Below, one piece after another: positions 33,200-42,056 of a stretch of 64,000 nt of DNA. The notes beneath the pieces were generated by a model that saw nothing but the letters and a program-made list of their open reading frames with translations, was not told where the DNA came from and made no database searches. The stretch covers positions 1-64,000 of the forward strand of contig NZ_ANBD01000029.1 of assembly GCF_000341005.1 (NCBI RefSeq), read 5' to 3'. The translations under genes were made by a program, and so were the position numbers. This DNA comes from Nocardiopsis alkaliphila YIM 80379 (lineage in GTDB: Bacteria > Actinomycetota > Actinomycetes > Streptosporangiales > Streptosporangiaceae). Positions within the stretch are counted from its first letter, which is position 1; the number at the start of each line of letters is the position of its first letter.

Positions 33200-34386
33200 T
33201 TTGCCGTCTCCTGGTGTTTGTCGTTCCGGGTCGAGTCGAACTCCCGGCTCTCGGGTCTGGGAAGACGCAGAGTGAACGTCGACCCCGACCCCTCCTTGCT
33301 CCACACGGTCACTTCTCCACGGTGGTGGGTCATGATGTGCTTGACGATGGCCAGGCCGAGTCCGGTACCGCCGGTGGCCCGGCTTCGAGCGGCGTCCACA
33401 CGGTAGAACCGCTCGAAGATCCTTTCCAGGTCCTGCTGGGGAATGCCGATGCCCTGGTCGGCGACGCTGACGTCGACGCTGGACCTGGAGACGCCCACGG
33501 AGATCGCTACCCGGGTGTCCTTCGGACTGTAGGCGACGGCGTTGGCGATGAGGTTGCGCAGGGCGGTACCGAGCATGGCCTCATCACCCAGGACGGTCAG
33601 CCCTTCGGCGCCGCTGCCCACCAACTCGATCCCGTTGGCCTCCGCGAGCATGCCCAGGGCGTCGATCGCCTCCTCCACGACCGATTCCAGGTCCACCGGG
33701 GCGGGTTCGCTGATCGGCTCGGCGCCCTGGATCCGGGAGAGTGTGATGAGGTCCTGGATGACCGCGGTCAGTCGAGAGGCCTCGGTCTGCATGCGTTCGG
33801 TGAAGCGACGGACCATCTCCGGGTCATCGCTCGCGTCCTGTACGGTCTCCGCCAACAAGGACAGTGCGCCCACCGGGGTCTTCAGTTCGTGTGAGATGTT
33901 GGCGACGAAGTCTCGACGGACCGCCTCCACCCTGCGGTGCTCCGTCTGGTCCTCGGCCAGGACCAACACCAGGCCGGTGCCGCCGAGTGGAGCCACCCGC
34001 ACCGCGAAAGATGTGGCGTCGGGGCCGAACTTACGGACGGCCACCTCGATGTCGGTCTCGCGGATGACCCCGTCCCGCCTGACCTTGCGAGCCAGTGTGA
34101 GGAGTTCGCCGATGACGAGTTCCTCCCCGCGGACGATCCCGAAGGCGCGGGCGGCGGAGGAGGCGCGCAACACCTTGTCACCGGAGTCCAGCACCACGGC
34201 GGAGGAGGGAAGCGCGGAGAGCACCTCGGCGATTCCGGGGGGAAGCGGACTGCCTTCCGGGTACGGTCGCGGTTCCAGTCGCTCCGCTCGCGTACGAAAG
34301 AACGGACCGGCGACACCGACTCCGATGACGATGCCGATGACGAGTCCGATGATGCCCGCTACAGCGGCGAGAAGTTCCCCTTGCAC
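33196..34386 (-). CDS. senX3: Sensor histidine kinase SenX3/PhoR
   Basis: A 396-aa membrane kinase. It has one or two closely spaced N-terminal helices (residues 7-30) with almost no periplasmic loop, a PAS-like sensor (about 50-150), HisKA with H166 in NISHELKTP, and an HATPase domain with NAVAYS (N box), DQGIGIP (G1) and GTGLGLAI (G2). The very short external part agrees with SenX3, which senses phosphate through PhoU and the Pst system rather than directly. The GTG start is at 34386, divergent from phoU. Confidence 0.93.
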   Translation of the reverse strand: MQGELLAAVAGIIGLVIGIVIGVGVAGPFFRTRAERLEPRPYPEGSPLPPGIAEVLSALPSSAVVLDSGDKVLRASSAARAFGIVRGEELVIGELLTLARKVRRDGVIRETDIEVAVRKFGPDATSFAVRVAPLGGTGLVLVLAEDQTEHRRVEAVRRDFVANISHELKTPVGALSLLAETVQDASDDPEMVRRFTERMQTEASRLTAVIQDLITLSRIQGAEPISEPAPVDLESVVEEAIDALGMLAEANGIELVGSGAEGLTVLGDEAMLGTALRNLIANAVAYSPKDTRVAISVGVSRSSVDVSVADQGIGIPQQDLERIFERFYRVDAARSRATGGTGLGLAIVKHIMTHHRGEVTVWSKEGSGSTFTLRLPRPESREFDSTRNDKHQETAK

Positions 34387-34447
34387 GATTCGATCGTAAA
34401 CGTGCCGACCAAGGCTTTACTCGGTGAGGGCACACGACACAGCGGAG

Positions 34448-34469
34448 GTTCTTCCACAGTTCATCGATT
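34448..34469. promoter_or_regulatory. PHO-box-like direct repeat
   Basis: Two adjacent 11-bp units, GTTCTTCCACA (34448-34458) and GTTCATCGATT (34459-34469), share the GTTC head and 11-bp period of actinobacterial PhoP direct repeats. A weaker GTTC recurs at 34477. The site lies between senX3 and phoU, where PHO boxes are known in Streptomyces. Confidence 0.5.
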
Positions 34470-34510
34470 CTTGGCCGTTCCTTCAAATCGACACTGGGAG
34501 CATTGATCAC

Positions 34511-35173
34511 ATGCGCGATACCTACCATGAGGACCTTGACAGCCTGAGCGAGCGTCTCGTCGAGATGACCAGGCTCGCCAGGCACGCCGTCGCGCGTGCC
34601 ACCACCGCGCTGCTGGACAGCGACCTTACTGCGGCGCAGGAGGTGATCTCCGGCGACGAGGCCATCAACCGCTTGGACGCGGACATCGAGGAGACCGCAC
34701 TCAGCCTGATGGCGCGGCAGCAGCCGGTGGCCTCCGACCTGCGGACCATCATCACCTCCCTGTACATGCGCGGTGACCTGGAACGCATGGGCGACCACGC
34801 GGTCCACCTCGCCAAGATCGCCCGCCGCCGGCACCCGGACTCGGCCATCCCCAAGCCGATCCGCTCGATCGTCCTGGAGATGGGACACGAGGCGGAGATG
34901 CTGGTCACCAAGGCCGGTGAGGTGATCTTGGAAAAGGACCCCGACACCGCCCTCGAGCTGGACAAGGACGACGACAAGATGGACCGGCTGCGGCGCAAGC
35001 TGCTGCAGCGCATCCTGGCCCCGGGTTGGGAGTACGGGGTGGAGGCGACCATGGACGTGACCTTGGTCGGTAGGTTCTACGAACGCTTCGGTGACCACGC
35101 GGTGCACGTCGCCGACAACCTGGTCTACATGGTGACCGGGGAGAGGCGCGAGGATTACGAACAGGAGCTGTGA
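34511..35173 (+). CDS. phoU: Phosphate signalling protein PhoU
   Basis: A 220-aa all-helical protein made of two PhoU repeats. It begins MRDTYHEDLDSLSERLVEMTRLARHAV, and each repeat has the metal-binding E-R-x-G-D-H-A motif (LERMGDHAVHLA and YERFGDHAVHVA). PhoU restrains the Pst transporter/PhoR-type kinase when phosphate is plentiful. GGGAG lies 10 nt before the ATG; the frame is open to 34424 but the extra sequence covers the PHO-box region. It is divergent from senX3-regX3. Confidence 0.94.
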   Translation: MRDTYHEDLDSLSERLVEMTRLARHAVARATTALLDSDLTAAQEVISGDEAINRLDADIEETALSLMARQQPVASDLRTIITSLYMRGDLERMGDHAVHLAKIARRRHPDSAIPKPIRSIVLEMGHEAEMLVTKAGEVILEKDPDTALELDKDDDKMDRLRRKLLQRILAPGWEYGVEATMDVTLVGRFYERFGDHAVHVADNLVYMVTGERREDYEQEL

Positions 35174-35201
35174 CCGAGCAGGTTCGGTCACACGAAGGTC
35201 A

Positions 35202-35237
35202 AAGGCTCCGGAGCGACCCCCGACGCTCCGGAGCCTT
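35202..35237 (+). terminator. 14-bp hairpin after phoU
   Basis: AAGGCTCCGGAGCG (35202-35215) pairs perfectly with CGCTCCGGAGCCTT (35224-35237), loop ACCCCCGA. A smaller hairpin, TGACCGA/TCGGTCA, precedes it at the phoU stop. Confidence 0.85.
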
Positions 35238-35611
35238 CGTCGTGAAAGGGCGGAGTGGCCAGGGGGTTCGTGGCTCGGAGGGGGCGAGGCGGAGGGACCC
35301 GAGATCCGGACGAGGCAAGGTCGGAGCAACCCCGTCCGAAAATCGTGACCAAGATCGCCCTGGGCCCGTGCGGAGGGTACTCGGGTGAGGGCGAACCCTA
35401 CCCTGGTTTCCGAGTCGAGGCATCACGCTTCGGCTGGCCAGAAGGGGTTCGGGGCCTCTTGGGATCACTCCGAACAAGTGCCGGGAACGCTTCGGGTACA
35501 CTTTGTCAAGGCCTAAAAAGTGCGGGTTGACCTGCGTGTTCGCAAAGCTAATAGGTACGTTAAGTCACAGATTCATGGTATCCTCGTTGTAGCGGAAGGG
35601 GTACCTGTCAC
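35238..35611 (+). promoter_or_regulatory. Upstream region of carD
   Basis: About 370 bp with no gene. The last 100 bp are AT-rich for this genome. TTGACC (35527-35532), 16 bp, TAATAG (35549-35554) is one candidate promoter. TATCCT (35579-35584) is a second -10 whose transcript would begin about 20 nt before the carD ATG. Two promoters would suit a housekeeping, stress-controlled gene. The first 270 bp show nothing definite. Confidence 0.45.
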
Positions 35612-36094
35612 ATGGCTTTCAAGGTCGGCGACACTGTTGTCTACCCCCATCATGGGGCTGCTCGTATTGAAGCGATCGAGACTCGCACTATTAAGGGCGA
35701 GGACAGAACCTACCTCGTGTTGAGGGTTGACAAGGGCGATCTGACGGTGCGCGTACCGGCTGAGAACGCCGAGGATGTCGGCGTTCGCGACGTGGTGGGA
35801 CAGGAAGGCCTGGACAAGGTCTTCGAGGTGTTGCGCGCGCCTCACACCGAAGAACCCACCAACTGGTCCAGGCGTTACAAGGCGAACCTGGAGAAGTTGG
35901 CGTCCGGCGACGTCAACAAGGTCGCCGAGGTGGTTCGGGACCTGTGGCGCCGAGACAAGGAACGTGGCCTGTCCGCCGGTGAGAAGCGGATGCTCGCCAA
36001 GGCTCGTCAGATTCTCGTCAGTGAACTCGCGCTCGCGGAAAAGACCAACGAGGACAAGGCCGAAGCCCTCCTCGACGAGATTCTGACGACCTGA
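35612..36094 (+). CDS. carD: CarD-family RNA polymerase-binding protein
   Basis: A 160-aa transcription factor. The N-terminal RNA polymerase-interacting domain starts [30 protein letters not shown]; the C-terminal helical DNA-binding part has [52 protein letters not shown], with the conserved Trp of SxxxW-like wedges (NW in TNWSRRYK). CarD binds the beta subunit and stabilises open complexes, especially at rRNA promoters. It is followed at 22 bp by ispF. Confidence 0.95.
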   Translation: MAFKVGDTVVYPHHGAARIEAIETRTIKGEDRTYLVLRVDKGDLTVRVPAENAEDVGVRDVVGQEGLDKVFEVLRAPHTEEPTNWSRRYKANLEKLASGDVNKVAEVVRDLWRRDKERGLSAGEKRMLAKARQILVSELALAEKTNEDKAEALLDEILTT

Positions 36095-36116
36095 TACTCG
36101 CGGAATCACGTAATTC

Positions 36117-36596
36117 ATGACGAAAATGCCTCGGGTGGGTGTCGGGACCGACGTCCACCCGTTTTCTCCTGAACGAACACTTTTTCTCGCGGGTTTGGAA
36201 TGGCCGGGAGAAGAAGGTGTGAGTGGCCATTCCGATGGTGATGTCGCGGCCCATGCGGCGTGTGACGCATTGTTGTCGGCCTGTGGACTCGGTGACCTCG
36301 GATCCAACTTCGGAACCGCCGATCCTCGGTGGAAGGGTGCTTCGGGCGTGGCCCTGCTCACCGAGACCGTCGCGCGTGTGCGCGCCGCCGGCTTCGAGAT
36401 CGGCAACGTGGCCATCCAGATCATCAGTAATCGTCCCAAGTTCGCGCCCCGGCGTGCGGAGGCGCAGAAGGTGCTCTCCGAGGTCGTGGGAGCGCCGGTG
36501 AGCGTCTCGGCCACCACCACCGACGGCCTGGGCCTCACCGGACGCGGTGAGGGGATCGCGGCCGTGGCCACGGCCCTCTGCGCGTTCCGGGACTGA
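36117..36596 (+). CDS. ispF: 2-C-methyl-D-erythritol 2,4-cyclodiphosphate synthase
   Basis: A 159-aa IspF trimer subunit. Metal ligands are visible as D12 and H14 in VGTDVHPF and H46 in [17 protein letters not shown]; the C-terminal [18 protein letters not shown] motif is conserved. It converts CDP-ME 2-phosphate to MECDP in the non-mevalonate isoprenoid pathway, in the cytoplasm. IspD, the usual neighbour or fusion partner, is absent from this gap. The gene is probably co-transcribed with carD. Confidence 0.95.
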   Translation: MTKMPRVGVGTDVHPFSPERTLFLAGLEWPGEEGVSGHSDGDVAAHAACDALLSACGLGDLGSNFGTADPRWKGASGVALLTETVARVRAAGFEIGNVAIQIISNRPKFAPRRAEAQKVLSEVVGAPVSVSATTTDGLGLTGRGEGIAAVATALCAFRD

Positions 36597-36610
36597 AGAA
36601 GAACGTCTCC

Positions 36611-36650
36611 CGTGTGGTCCCGCACCCCGAGCCGGGTGCGGGACCACACG
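36611..36650 (+). terminator. 17-bp hairpin after ispF
   Basis: The arms 36611-36627 (CGTGTGGTCCCGCACCC) and 36634-36650 are perfectly complementary with a 6-nt loop. The remaining 200 bp up to 36847 show nothing I can support. Confidence 0.85.
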
Positions 36651-36847
36651 TGTTCTCGGGGCATCGAAGCCGGGCGTTCTCGGACCCGGTGGCCGAGCGG
36701 AGGGATCCTGTATCCGGACCGTTGCCCTGGGCAGGACCGAGGGCCGAAACCTGCGAATGAGGGCTGGTGCGGGACGGCCTCGCTCCATGCCGTGAGTCTG
36801 GCGGTCACGACCTCCCGGTCGGGCCCTGAAGGGCCTGTCGACACATG

Positions 36848-36879
36848 TCGGCCCCGGAACCCGGGGTTTCCGGGGCCGA
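36848..36879 (-). terminator. 12-bp hairpin ending the long membrane-protein gene
   Basis: TCGGCCCCGGAA (36848-36859) pairs with TTCCGGGGCCGA (36868-36879), loop CCCGGGGT. It lies 8 nt past the stop codon of the minus-strand gene. Confidence 0.75.
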
Positions 36880-36886
36880 GGCGGGG

Positions 36887-38971
36887 TCAGCCGTCTTCGG
36901 GAGGCAGCGGCTCACTGCGCACCCGTCGGGAGGGCGGCCCCGAAGCCAAGTCCGGCATGGGCGGTCGCGGTGGCTTGAGTACCATCGGACGCTTCTCGAG
37001 TGGCTCGGCACGCCGGATGGGTGCCGAAGGAGCCGCCTGCCAGGGCTCCTCCTGTCGCTCCATGGCCCTTTCCGGCTCGGTGGCCGGCCCGTCGGCGGTC
37101 TCCCTCGTGTCCGGGGAGAGCCCGGGTTCCTCCTCCGGCACGTCCGGTGAGTCCGTCCGTCGGTTCGGTGAGCTTTCCTCGGTGACGAGCCCGGCTCGCG
37201 GACGGGGATCCCGTTCGGGGTGCGCGGAACCCGGTGGCGTCGAGCTCAGCCGGAAGGCGGCGCGTACCGTCGGTCCGGTGTCGTGGTCCAGGGCGAGACC
37301 GGCGACCGGGTCGGTGCGCTCGCCACCGGTGTCGATCGAGGAACCGGGGATCCGTGAAGCCGGTGTGTCGTCCTCGGGTGGGGTCCACACGGGCGGTACG
37401 TAGTCGTCCAGGGCGGAGCCCCGGGGAACATCGGAGGGAGGTTCCCAGAGCAGGGGGCCATGGTTCGGGGGATCGGCGTCCTCCCCGGTGTCGGATTCGT
37501 CGGTGGTGCTCGCGCTCACCGACTCGATGGGAGTCTCCGCCGACGTCCGAGCGGGCCCCTCCGGGGAGGGGTCGACCTCCTCGACGCTCTTGGCCCGCCC
37601 GTCCGGGTCCTGCCCGCCGTCCGTCTCCCGCCCGTCCGCGTCCAGGGACTCGTGGGTGCGTTCGGGGAAGAAGAGGCGTACTCCGGGCAGTTCCCCGGAA
37701 CGCTTCGCCACCTCCACCGGTTCCGCTTCGACGTCCGTGGTCGGTGGATCGGCCCGGGGGAGCGGCTGTGGTGCTTCGGCCTCATCCGAGCTGGGATCAC
37801 CGATGTCGGGTTCGTGCACGAAGCCCTCTTGCACGGAGTGCTCCGATTCCGAGGACGGTCCTTCCTCGGTCCCGTGGTGCGTGTCCCAGGTGCGCGCGTA
37901 CGAATTCGTACTTCGGGCCGGCTCCGGTTCGGGTGCCGCGGCCCCCGGCACCACCGGTGCTTCGGTGGCCGCCCGCTTGATCGGGTTGTCCCCGATACGT
38001 GTACGTCGGGGCAGCGGGGCGGCGGAGGGTTCGGGTTCGTTCGGCTCGGACGCCGCCACCGCCAAGCCCTCGGGCTCGGAGTGAGCCGTGTCGTGAGAAG
38101 GCGTCTTGGTGGGTTTTCCTTCGCCGGAAGGATCCCAAGGATCAGGAACGGTCTCGGTGGAGGTCTCGTGATCGAACCATCCCGGTCGTTCTCCTTCCTC
38201 CCCTTGCTCGTCCCGCTCTCGGTTCGAGGCGGGGCCTCGAGTGGCGAGGAGGCCCCCACGCTCGGTCTCGTCCGAACCCTCCCGCCACTCGTCGGGGCCG
38301 TAGGACTCTCGCGATGCTTCGTGCTCCTGGTCGGGCTCCGGCTCCCCGCCCAGCCGCAACAGGCGTGTCTTGAGGGCCTCGGATGCCTCGGGCGCCTTCT
38401 CCTCGGGCACGGGGCGAGGCCTGGGGGCACCACGCAGCACCGTGGTGCGATCGTCGCTGGGCTTGGGCCGTGGAAGGGCCTGGACACCTCTGCGTCGGAC
38501 GTGTGCCCGAACGGCGATCCACAGCAAAAAGGCGACGAGCAGCGCGGCCAGTGGGGCCACGGCCACCACCACGGTGAGTCCGCGAGGGAGGGTGTCACCG
38601 AGCCGACCGAACCATTCGGTTCGGGTCACCACCATGGGCACCGCGGCGCTGAGGATCAACAAGGGGATCAGCCCGACGTCGATCCACAGGCGTTCACGCG
38701 GTGGTGCCGCTCGTAGGAGGTAACTGACCCAGAAAGCCATCAGGACCAGCAGGGTGAAGGTCACCGGGAAGACGTGGGCCAGAGGGAGTGAGCTGTCCGC
38801 GTGCACGATCGCGGCGAGGCGGTAGATGCCTTCGTAGGCGATGAAGAGGGCACACAGGGCGATGACACTGACGAACAGAGCGCCACCGACGAGAGCACCG
38901 GCTCCCGCGCCGCGATTCGCGCTCCGACCGCTACGTGTCCCTGTTTCGGGGGCGTTGTTGTAAGGGGCCAT
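36887..38971 (-). CDS. Four-helix membrane protein with ~500-residue disordered tail
   Basis: A 694-aa protein. The first ~170 residues hold four transmembrane helices (ALVGGALFVSVIALCALFIAYEGIYRLAAIVHA; FPVTFTLLVLMAFWVSYLL; WIDVGLIPLLILSAAVPMVV; TVVVAVAPLAALLVAFLLWIAV). The rest is a Pro/Glu/Ser/Thr/Arg-rich, low-complexity cytoplasmic region without predicted fold. The helical part resembles small actinobacterial DUF2637-like proteins, but I am not certain. ATG 38971 is chosen because TACGCT (plus strand 38981-38986) ends 9 nt upstream and the added N terminus from 39061 looks non-coding. Confidence 0.6.
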   Translation of the reverse strand: MAPYNNAPETGTRSGRSANRGAGAGALVGGALFVSVIALCALFIAYEGIYRLAAIVHADSSLPLAHVFPVTFTLLVLMAFWVSYLLRAAPPRERLWIDVGLIPLLILSAAVPMVVTRTEWFGRLGDTLPRGLTVVVAVAPLAALLVAFLLWIAVRAHVRRRGVQALPRPKPSDDRTTVLRGAPRPRPVPEEKAPEASEALKTRLLRLGGEPEPDQEHEASRESYGPDEWREGSDETERGGLLATRGPASNRERDEQGEEGERPGWFDHETSTETVPDPWDPSGEGKPTKTPSHDTAHSEPEGLAVAASEPNEPEPSAAPLPRRTRIGDNPIKRAATEAPVVPGAAAPEPEPARSTNSYARTWDTHHGTEEGPSSESEHSVQEGFVHEPDIGDPSSDEAEAPQPLPRADPPTTDVEAEPVEVAKRSGELPGVRLFFPERTHESLDADGRETDGGQDPDGRAKSVEEVDPSPEGPARTSAETPIESVSASTTDESDTGEDADPPNHGPLLWEPPSDVPRGSALDDYVPPVWTPPEDDTPASRIPGSSIDTGGERTDPVAGLALDHDTGPTVRAAFRLSSTPPGSAHPERDPRPRAGLVTEESSPNRRTDSPDVPEEEPGLSPDTRETADGPATEPERAMERQEEPWQAAPSAPIRRAEPLEKRPMVLKPPRPPMPDLASGPPSRRVRSEPLPPEDG

Positions 38972-39253
38972 CGTTACCGCAGCGTAGCCGAGGCCATGGC
39001 GCCGACACGAGATTCCAACGGATTCCGGTTGCTCTCCAACGGTGGAGGAATAGGAAGTCATGTCCGGTTATGTGGCGATTGTCGGAGGGTGCTCAGTCCT
39101 GAGCCAGGTGTGTCGTCCCTCGTGAAGGGATCGATTCACATTCGAGCAGGGCGAATACGGTTCATCACTTATGAGTGCTCGGTCCTGTCCAGAGAGGACG
39201 GAGGGCCTGACAAGGCTTCCAAGTTCGTGACGCATGCGTGAGGGGAGAGCGGA

Positions 39254-39259
39254 TAGGCT
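39254..39259 (+). promoter_or_regulatory. -10 hexamer for leaderless cysS mRNA
   Basis: TAGGCT ends 7 nt before the cysS GTG, with no Shine-Dalgarno between. No clear -35 is visible. Confidence 0.45.
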
Positions 39260-39266
39260 TGCCAGC

Positions 39267-40670
39267 GTGAGTCTGCGCTTCTACGACACCAGTGCCCGAC
39301 AGGTCCGAGAGTTCACCCCACTGCGCGAAGGGTGTGCCTCCCTGTACCTGTGTGGTGCCACCGTGCAGGCACCTCCCCACATCGGCCACATCAGGTCCGG
39401 CGTCAACTTCGACATCCTGCGTCGGTGGCTGACCCACCTGGGCTACGAGGTCACCTTCTGCCGCAACGTCACCGACATCGATGACAAGATCATCAACGTC
39501 GCCGCCGAAGAGGGCGTGCCGTGGTGGCAGGTGAGCGAGCGCAATCAGCGCGCCTTCAGCCAGGCCTACGACGCTTTGGGCTGCCTGCCGCCCACCGTCG
39601 AGCCGCGCGCCACCGGTCACGTGCCGGAGATGATCGAGCTGATGCGGCGTCTCATCGACGCCGGGCACGCCTACGCGGCCGACGACGGTTCCGGTGACGT
39701 CTACTTCGACGTGGATTCCTTCCCCGCCTACGGTGAGCTGTCCAACCAGCGCCCGGACCAGGTCGTGGAGTCCGCCGACTCCGACCCCGGACGGGACAAG
39801 CGCGACCCTCGCGACTTCGCTCTATGGAAGGGCGCCAAGCCGGGTGAGCCGAGCTGGGACACCCCTTGGGGACGGGGACGGCCCGGCTGGCACCTGGAGT
39901 GCTCGGCCATGGCCACCAAGTATCTGGGCCCCAGCTTCGACATCCACGGTGGTGGCCTGGACCTGGTCTTTCCGCACCACGAGAACGAACAGGCCCAGTC
40001 CCGGGCCGCCGGGGACGGATTCGCCCGGTACTGGCTGCACAACGGTCTGCTGGCCGTGGGCGGCGAGAAGATGAGCAAGTCGCTGGGCAATTCGCTGCGC
40101 ATCCCGCAGATGTTGGAGAAGGTGCGCCCCGTCGAGTTGCGTTACTACCTGGGGCAGGCGCACTACCGCTCCACCATCGACTACTCCGACTCCGCGCTCC
40201 AAGAGGCCGCGGCCGCCTACCAGCGGATCGAGGGCTTCCTCACCCGAGCCGTCGAGGTACTGGGCCCCGTCGAGCACGCCTTGGACGTTCCCCGGGAGTT
40301 CGCCGAGGCGCTCAACGACGACCTCGGGGTCTCGCAGGGCTTGGCGGTCGTCCACGGGCACGTGCGTGAGGGCAACACCGCCTTGGCCTCGGGGGACAAG
40401 GAACGCGCCCAAGGGTTGGCCACCGAACTGCGCACCATGTTGGACGTGCTCGGTCTGGACCCGCTCAGCGAACAGTGGGCCACGGAAGGGGACCAAGGGT
40501 TGCGCGAGGTCGTCGACGCGCTCGTGGCGGTCGCCCTCCAACAACGTCAGGCCGCCCGTGGCCGTAAGGACTACGCGGCCGCCGACGCCATCCGCGACCA
40601 GCTCACCGAAGCGGGCGTGGTGGTGGAGGACACCCCGCAGGGGCCCCGCTGGGACCTGCGCCGGAGCTGA
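39267..40670 (+). CDS. cysS: Cysteinyl-tRNA synthetase
   Basis: A 467-aa class I synthetase. It has the HIGH motif PHIGH (38-41) next to the zinc ligand C29 (LYLCGATVQ), [18 protein letters not shown] with further zinc ligands, and KMSKS (268-272). It charges tRNA-Cys. Length and the C-terminal anticodon-binding region distinguish it from the mycothiol ligase MshC. GTG 39267 gives the conserved MSLRFYDT start; an upstream frame from 39234 overlaps the promoter. It is followed by rlmB, as in other actinomycetes. Confidence 0.95.
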   Translation: MSLRFYDTSARQVREFTPLREGCASLYLCGATVQAPPHIGHIRSGVNFDILRRWLTHLGYEVTFCRNVTDIDDKIINVAAEEGVPWWQVSERNQRAFSQAYDALGCLPPTVEPRATGHVPEMIELMRRLIDAGHAYAADDGSGDVYFDVDSFPAYGELSNQRPDQVVESADSDPGRDKRDPRDFALWKGAKPGEPSWDTPWGRGRPGWHLECSAMATKYLGPSFDIHGGGLDLVFPHHENEQAQSRAAGDGFARYWLHNGLLAVGGEKMSKSLGNSLRIPQMLEKVRPVELRYYLGQAHYRSTIDYSDSALQEAAAAYQRIEGFLTRAVEVLGPVEHALDVPREFAEALNDDLGVSQGLAVVHGHVREGNTALASGDKERAQGLATELRTMLDVLGLDPLSEQWATEGDQGLREVVDALVAVALQQRQAARGRKDYAAADAIRDQLTEAGVVVEDTPQGPRWDLRRS

Positions 40671-40840
40671 ACGGTTTCGAGGGCCGGGGCCCGAGGACGG
40701 CCCTGGGCCCCGTACGACGCGTGTGGTGGCGTGTCACCATTAGGCTGTGAGTTTGCCGTCGATCCCTGGTGAGACGGATTTTCCAGTGGCCGGAAGTGTT
40801 CTTCCGGCATGTTCGCGACACGTATCAGGAGGCGGCGACC

Positions 40841-41812
40841 ATGCCGGCGAAGAAGAACAAGAAGGGCCCGACCAAGGGCAGCGGAGGCAAGGGACGTCGG
40901 TCCCTCGAAGGCAAGAGCGGCACCTTGCCCAAGGAACAGCGGCACTGGTACGAGGGCAAACAGCGGCACAAGGCCGGCAAGCGTGCCCAGGCCGGCGGTC
41001 CGACCACGGGTTCGGACACTCCTCGTAAGGAGCGTTCTCCCGATCGGCCCGACAACTCCGACCTGCTGATCGGTCGTAACCCGGTGGTGGAGGCGCTGCG
41101 CGCCGGAATGCCCGCCACCCGTCTGTTCCTGGCCAACAGCCTCGACCCGGATGAGCGCGTCAACGAGGCCGCCAAGATGGCCGGTGCCCAGGGCGTGGAC
41201 GTGGTCGAGGTGACCCGTTCCGAACTGGACCGTCGATGTGAGAGCAACGGCCTGCCCGGTGCCACCCACCAGGGCATCGTGCTCCAGGTCCGCCCGTACC
41301 AGTACTGGGCGGCCGAGGGGCTGCTGGACAAGGCGCTGGACTCCGGCACCACTCCGCTGATCGTGGCCTTGGACGGGGTGACCGACCCGCACAACCTGGG
41401 CGCCATCGCCCGCTCCACCGCGGCCTTCGGAGCCCACGGCCTGCTCATCCCAGAGCGTCGTGCCGCCGGGGTGACGATGGCTTCGTGGAAGACCTCCGCC
41501 GGCACCCTGGCCAAGCTGCCGGTCGCCCAGGCCACCAACCTCACACGTGCGCTGGAGACCTACAAGAAGGCCGGGCTGTTCGTGGCCGGGCTGGACGCCG
41601 GTGGTGACACGCGACTTCCCGAGCTGGAATTGGCCACCGGGCCGTTGGTGATCGTGGTGGGCGCCGAGGGCAAGGGGTTGTCCCGCCTGGTGCGGGAGAC
41701 CTGCGACGTGGTCGCGAGCATCCCGATCAGTGGGGCGGAGTCCCTGAACGCCTCGGTGGCCGCCGGAGTCTCCCTGTACGAGGTCGCCCGCCGCCGCGGG
41801 GCCGAGGCGTAG
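40841..41812 (+). CDS. rlmB: 23S rRNA (guanosine(2251)-2'-O)-methyltransferase (RlmB/TrmH family)
   Basis: A 323-aa SPOUT methyltransferase. A Lys-rich ~85-residue N-terminal extension typical of actinobacteria (MPAKKNKKGPTKGSGGKG) precedes the substrate-binding domain (LLIGRNPVVEALRAG). The SPOUT domain has VALDGVTDPHNLGAIARSTAAFGAHGLL, VVGAEGKGLSRLV and SLNASVAAGVSLYEV, the SAM-binding knot. It methylates a 23S rRNA guanosine, though tRNA methylation cannot be excluded. AGGAGG about 10 nt upstream supports ATG 40841. TAGGCT at 40741 would give a ~90-nt leader. Confidence 0.92.
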   Translation: MPAKKNKKGPTKGSGGKGRRSLEGKSGTLPKEQRHWYEGKQRHKAGKRAQAGGPTTGSDTPRKERSPDRPDNSDLLIGRNPVVEALRAGMPATRLFLANSLDPDERVNEAAKMAGAQGVDVVEVTRSELDRRCESNGLPGATHQGIVLQVRPYQYWAAEGLLDKALDSGTTPLIVALDGVTDPHNLGAIARSTAAFGAHGLLIPERRAAGVTMASWKTSAGTLAKLPVAQATNLTRALETYKKAGLFVAGLDAGGDTRLPELELATGPLVIVVGAEGKGLSRLVRETCDVVASIPISGAESLNASVAAGVSLYEVARRRGAEA

Positions 41813-41885
41813 GAGTGGCTCGGAGTCGCTTGTTCGGCTTCGAGTAGGCCACTTCGCTCCGAACCCGGTACCATTCGGGTGGACG

Positions 41886-41904
41886 TCGGGACCGTGGGTC
41901 CCGA
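41886..41904 (+). other. Hairpin immediately before the tRNA gene
   Basis: TCGGGAC (41886-41892) pairs with GTCCCGA (41898-41904). It ends 6 nt before the tRNA and may stop rlmB read-through or be part of the tRNA precursor leader. Confidence 0.45.
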
Positions 41905-41910
41905 TGGTCG

Positions 41911-41983
41911 GCCGACGTAGCTCAATTGGCAGAGCAATCGCCTTGTAAGCGATAGGTTAGGGGTTCAAGTCCCCTCGTCGGCT
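41911..41983 (+). tRNA. tRNA-Thr (anticodon TGT)
   Basis: A complete 73-nt cloverleaf. Acceptor GCCGACG pairs with CGTCGGC (discriminator T); D stem GCTC/GAGC; anticodon stem ATCGC/GCGAT with loop CTTGTAA, anticodon TGT at 41944-41946; T arm AGGGG-TTCAAGT-CCCCT. CCA is not encoded. It reads ACA, a rare threonine codon in high-GC genomes. Confidence 0.95.
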
Positions 41984-42056
41984 CTCTTGCTCCCAGGCTC
42001 GGTCACACGACCGGGCCGGAGTCGTTTCGGGCCCTCGTTCGCGATGCCGGCGAGGG

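Noticed and set aside
32501-35173. Transposon or genomic-island boundary around the Pho genes
   Set aside because: No terminal repeats, transposase or composition change; the order is that of the normal chromosomal locus.
37460-38716. 418-codon plus-strand frame opposite the long membrane protein
   Set aside because: The minus-strand frame has four genuine transmembrane helices and a promoter; the opposite is composition-driven.
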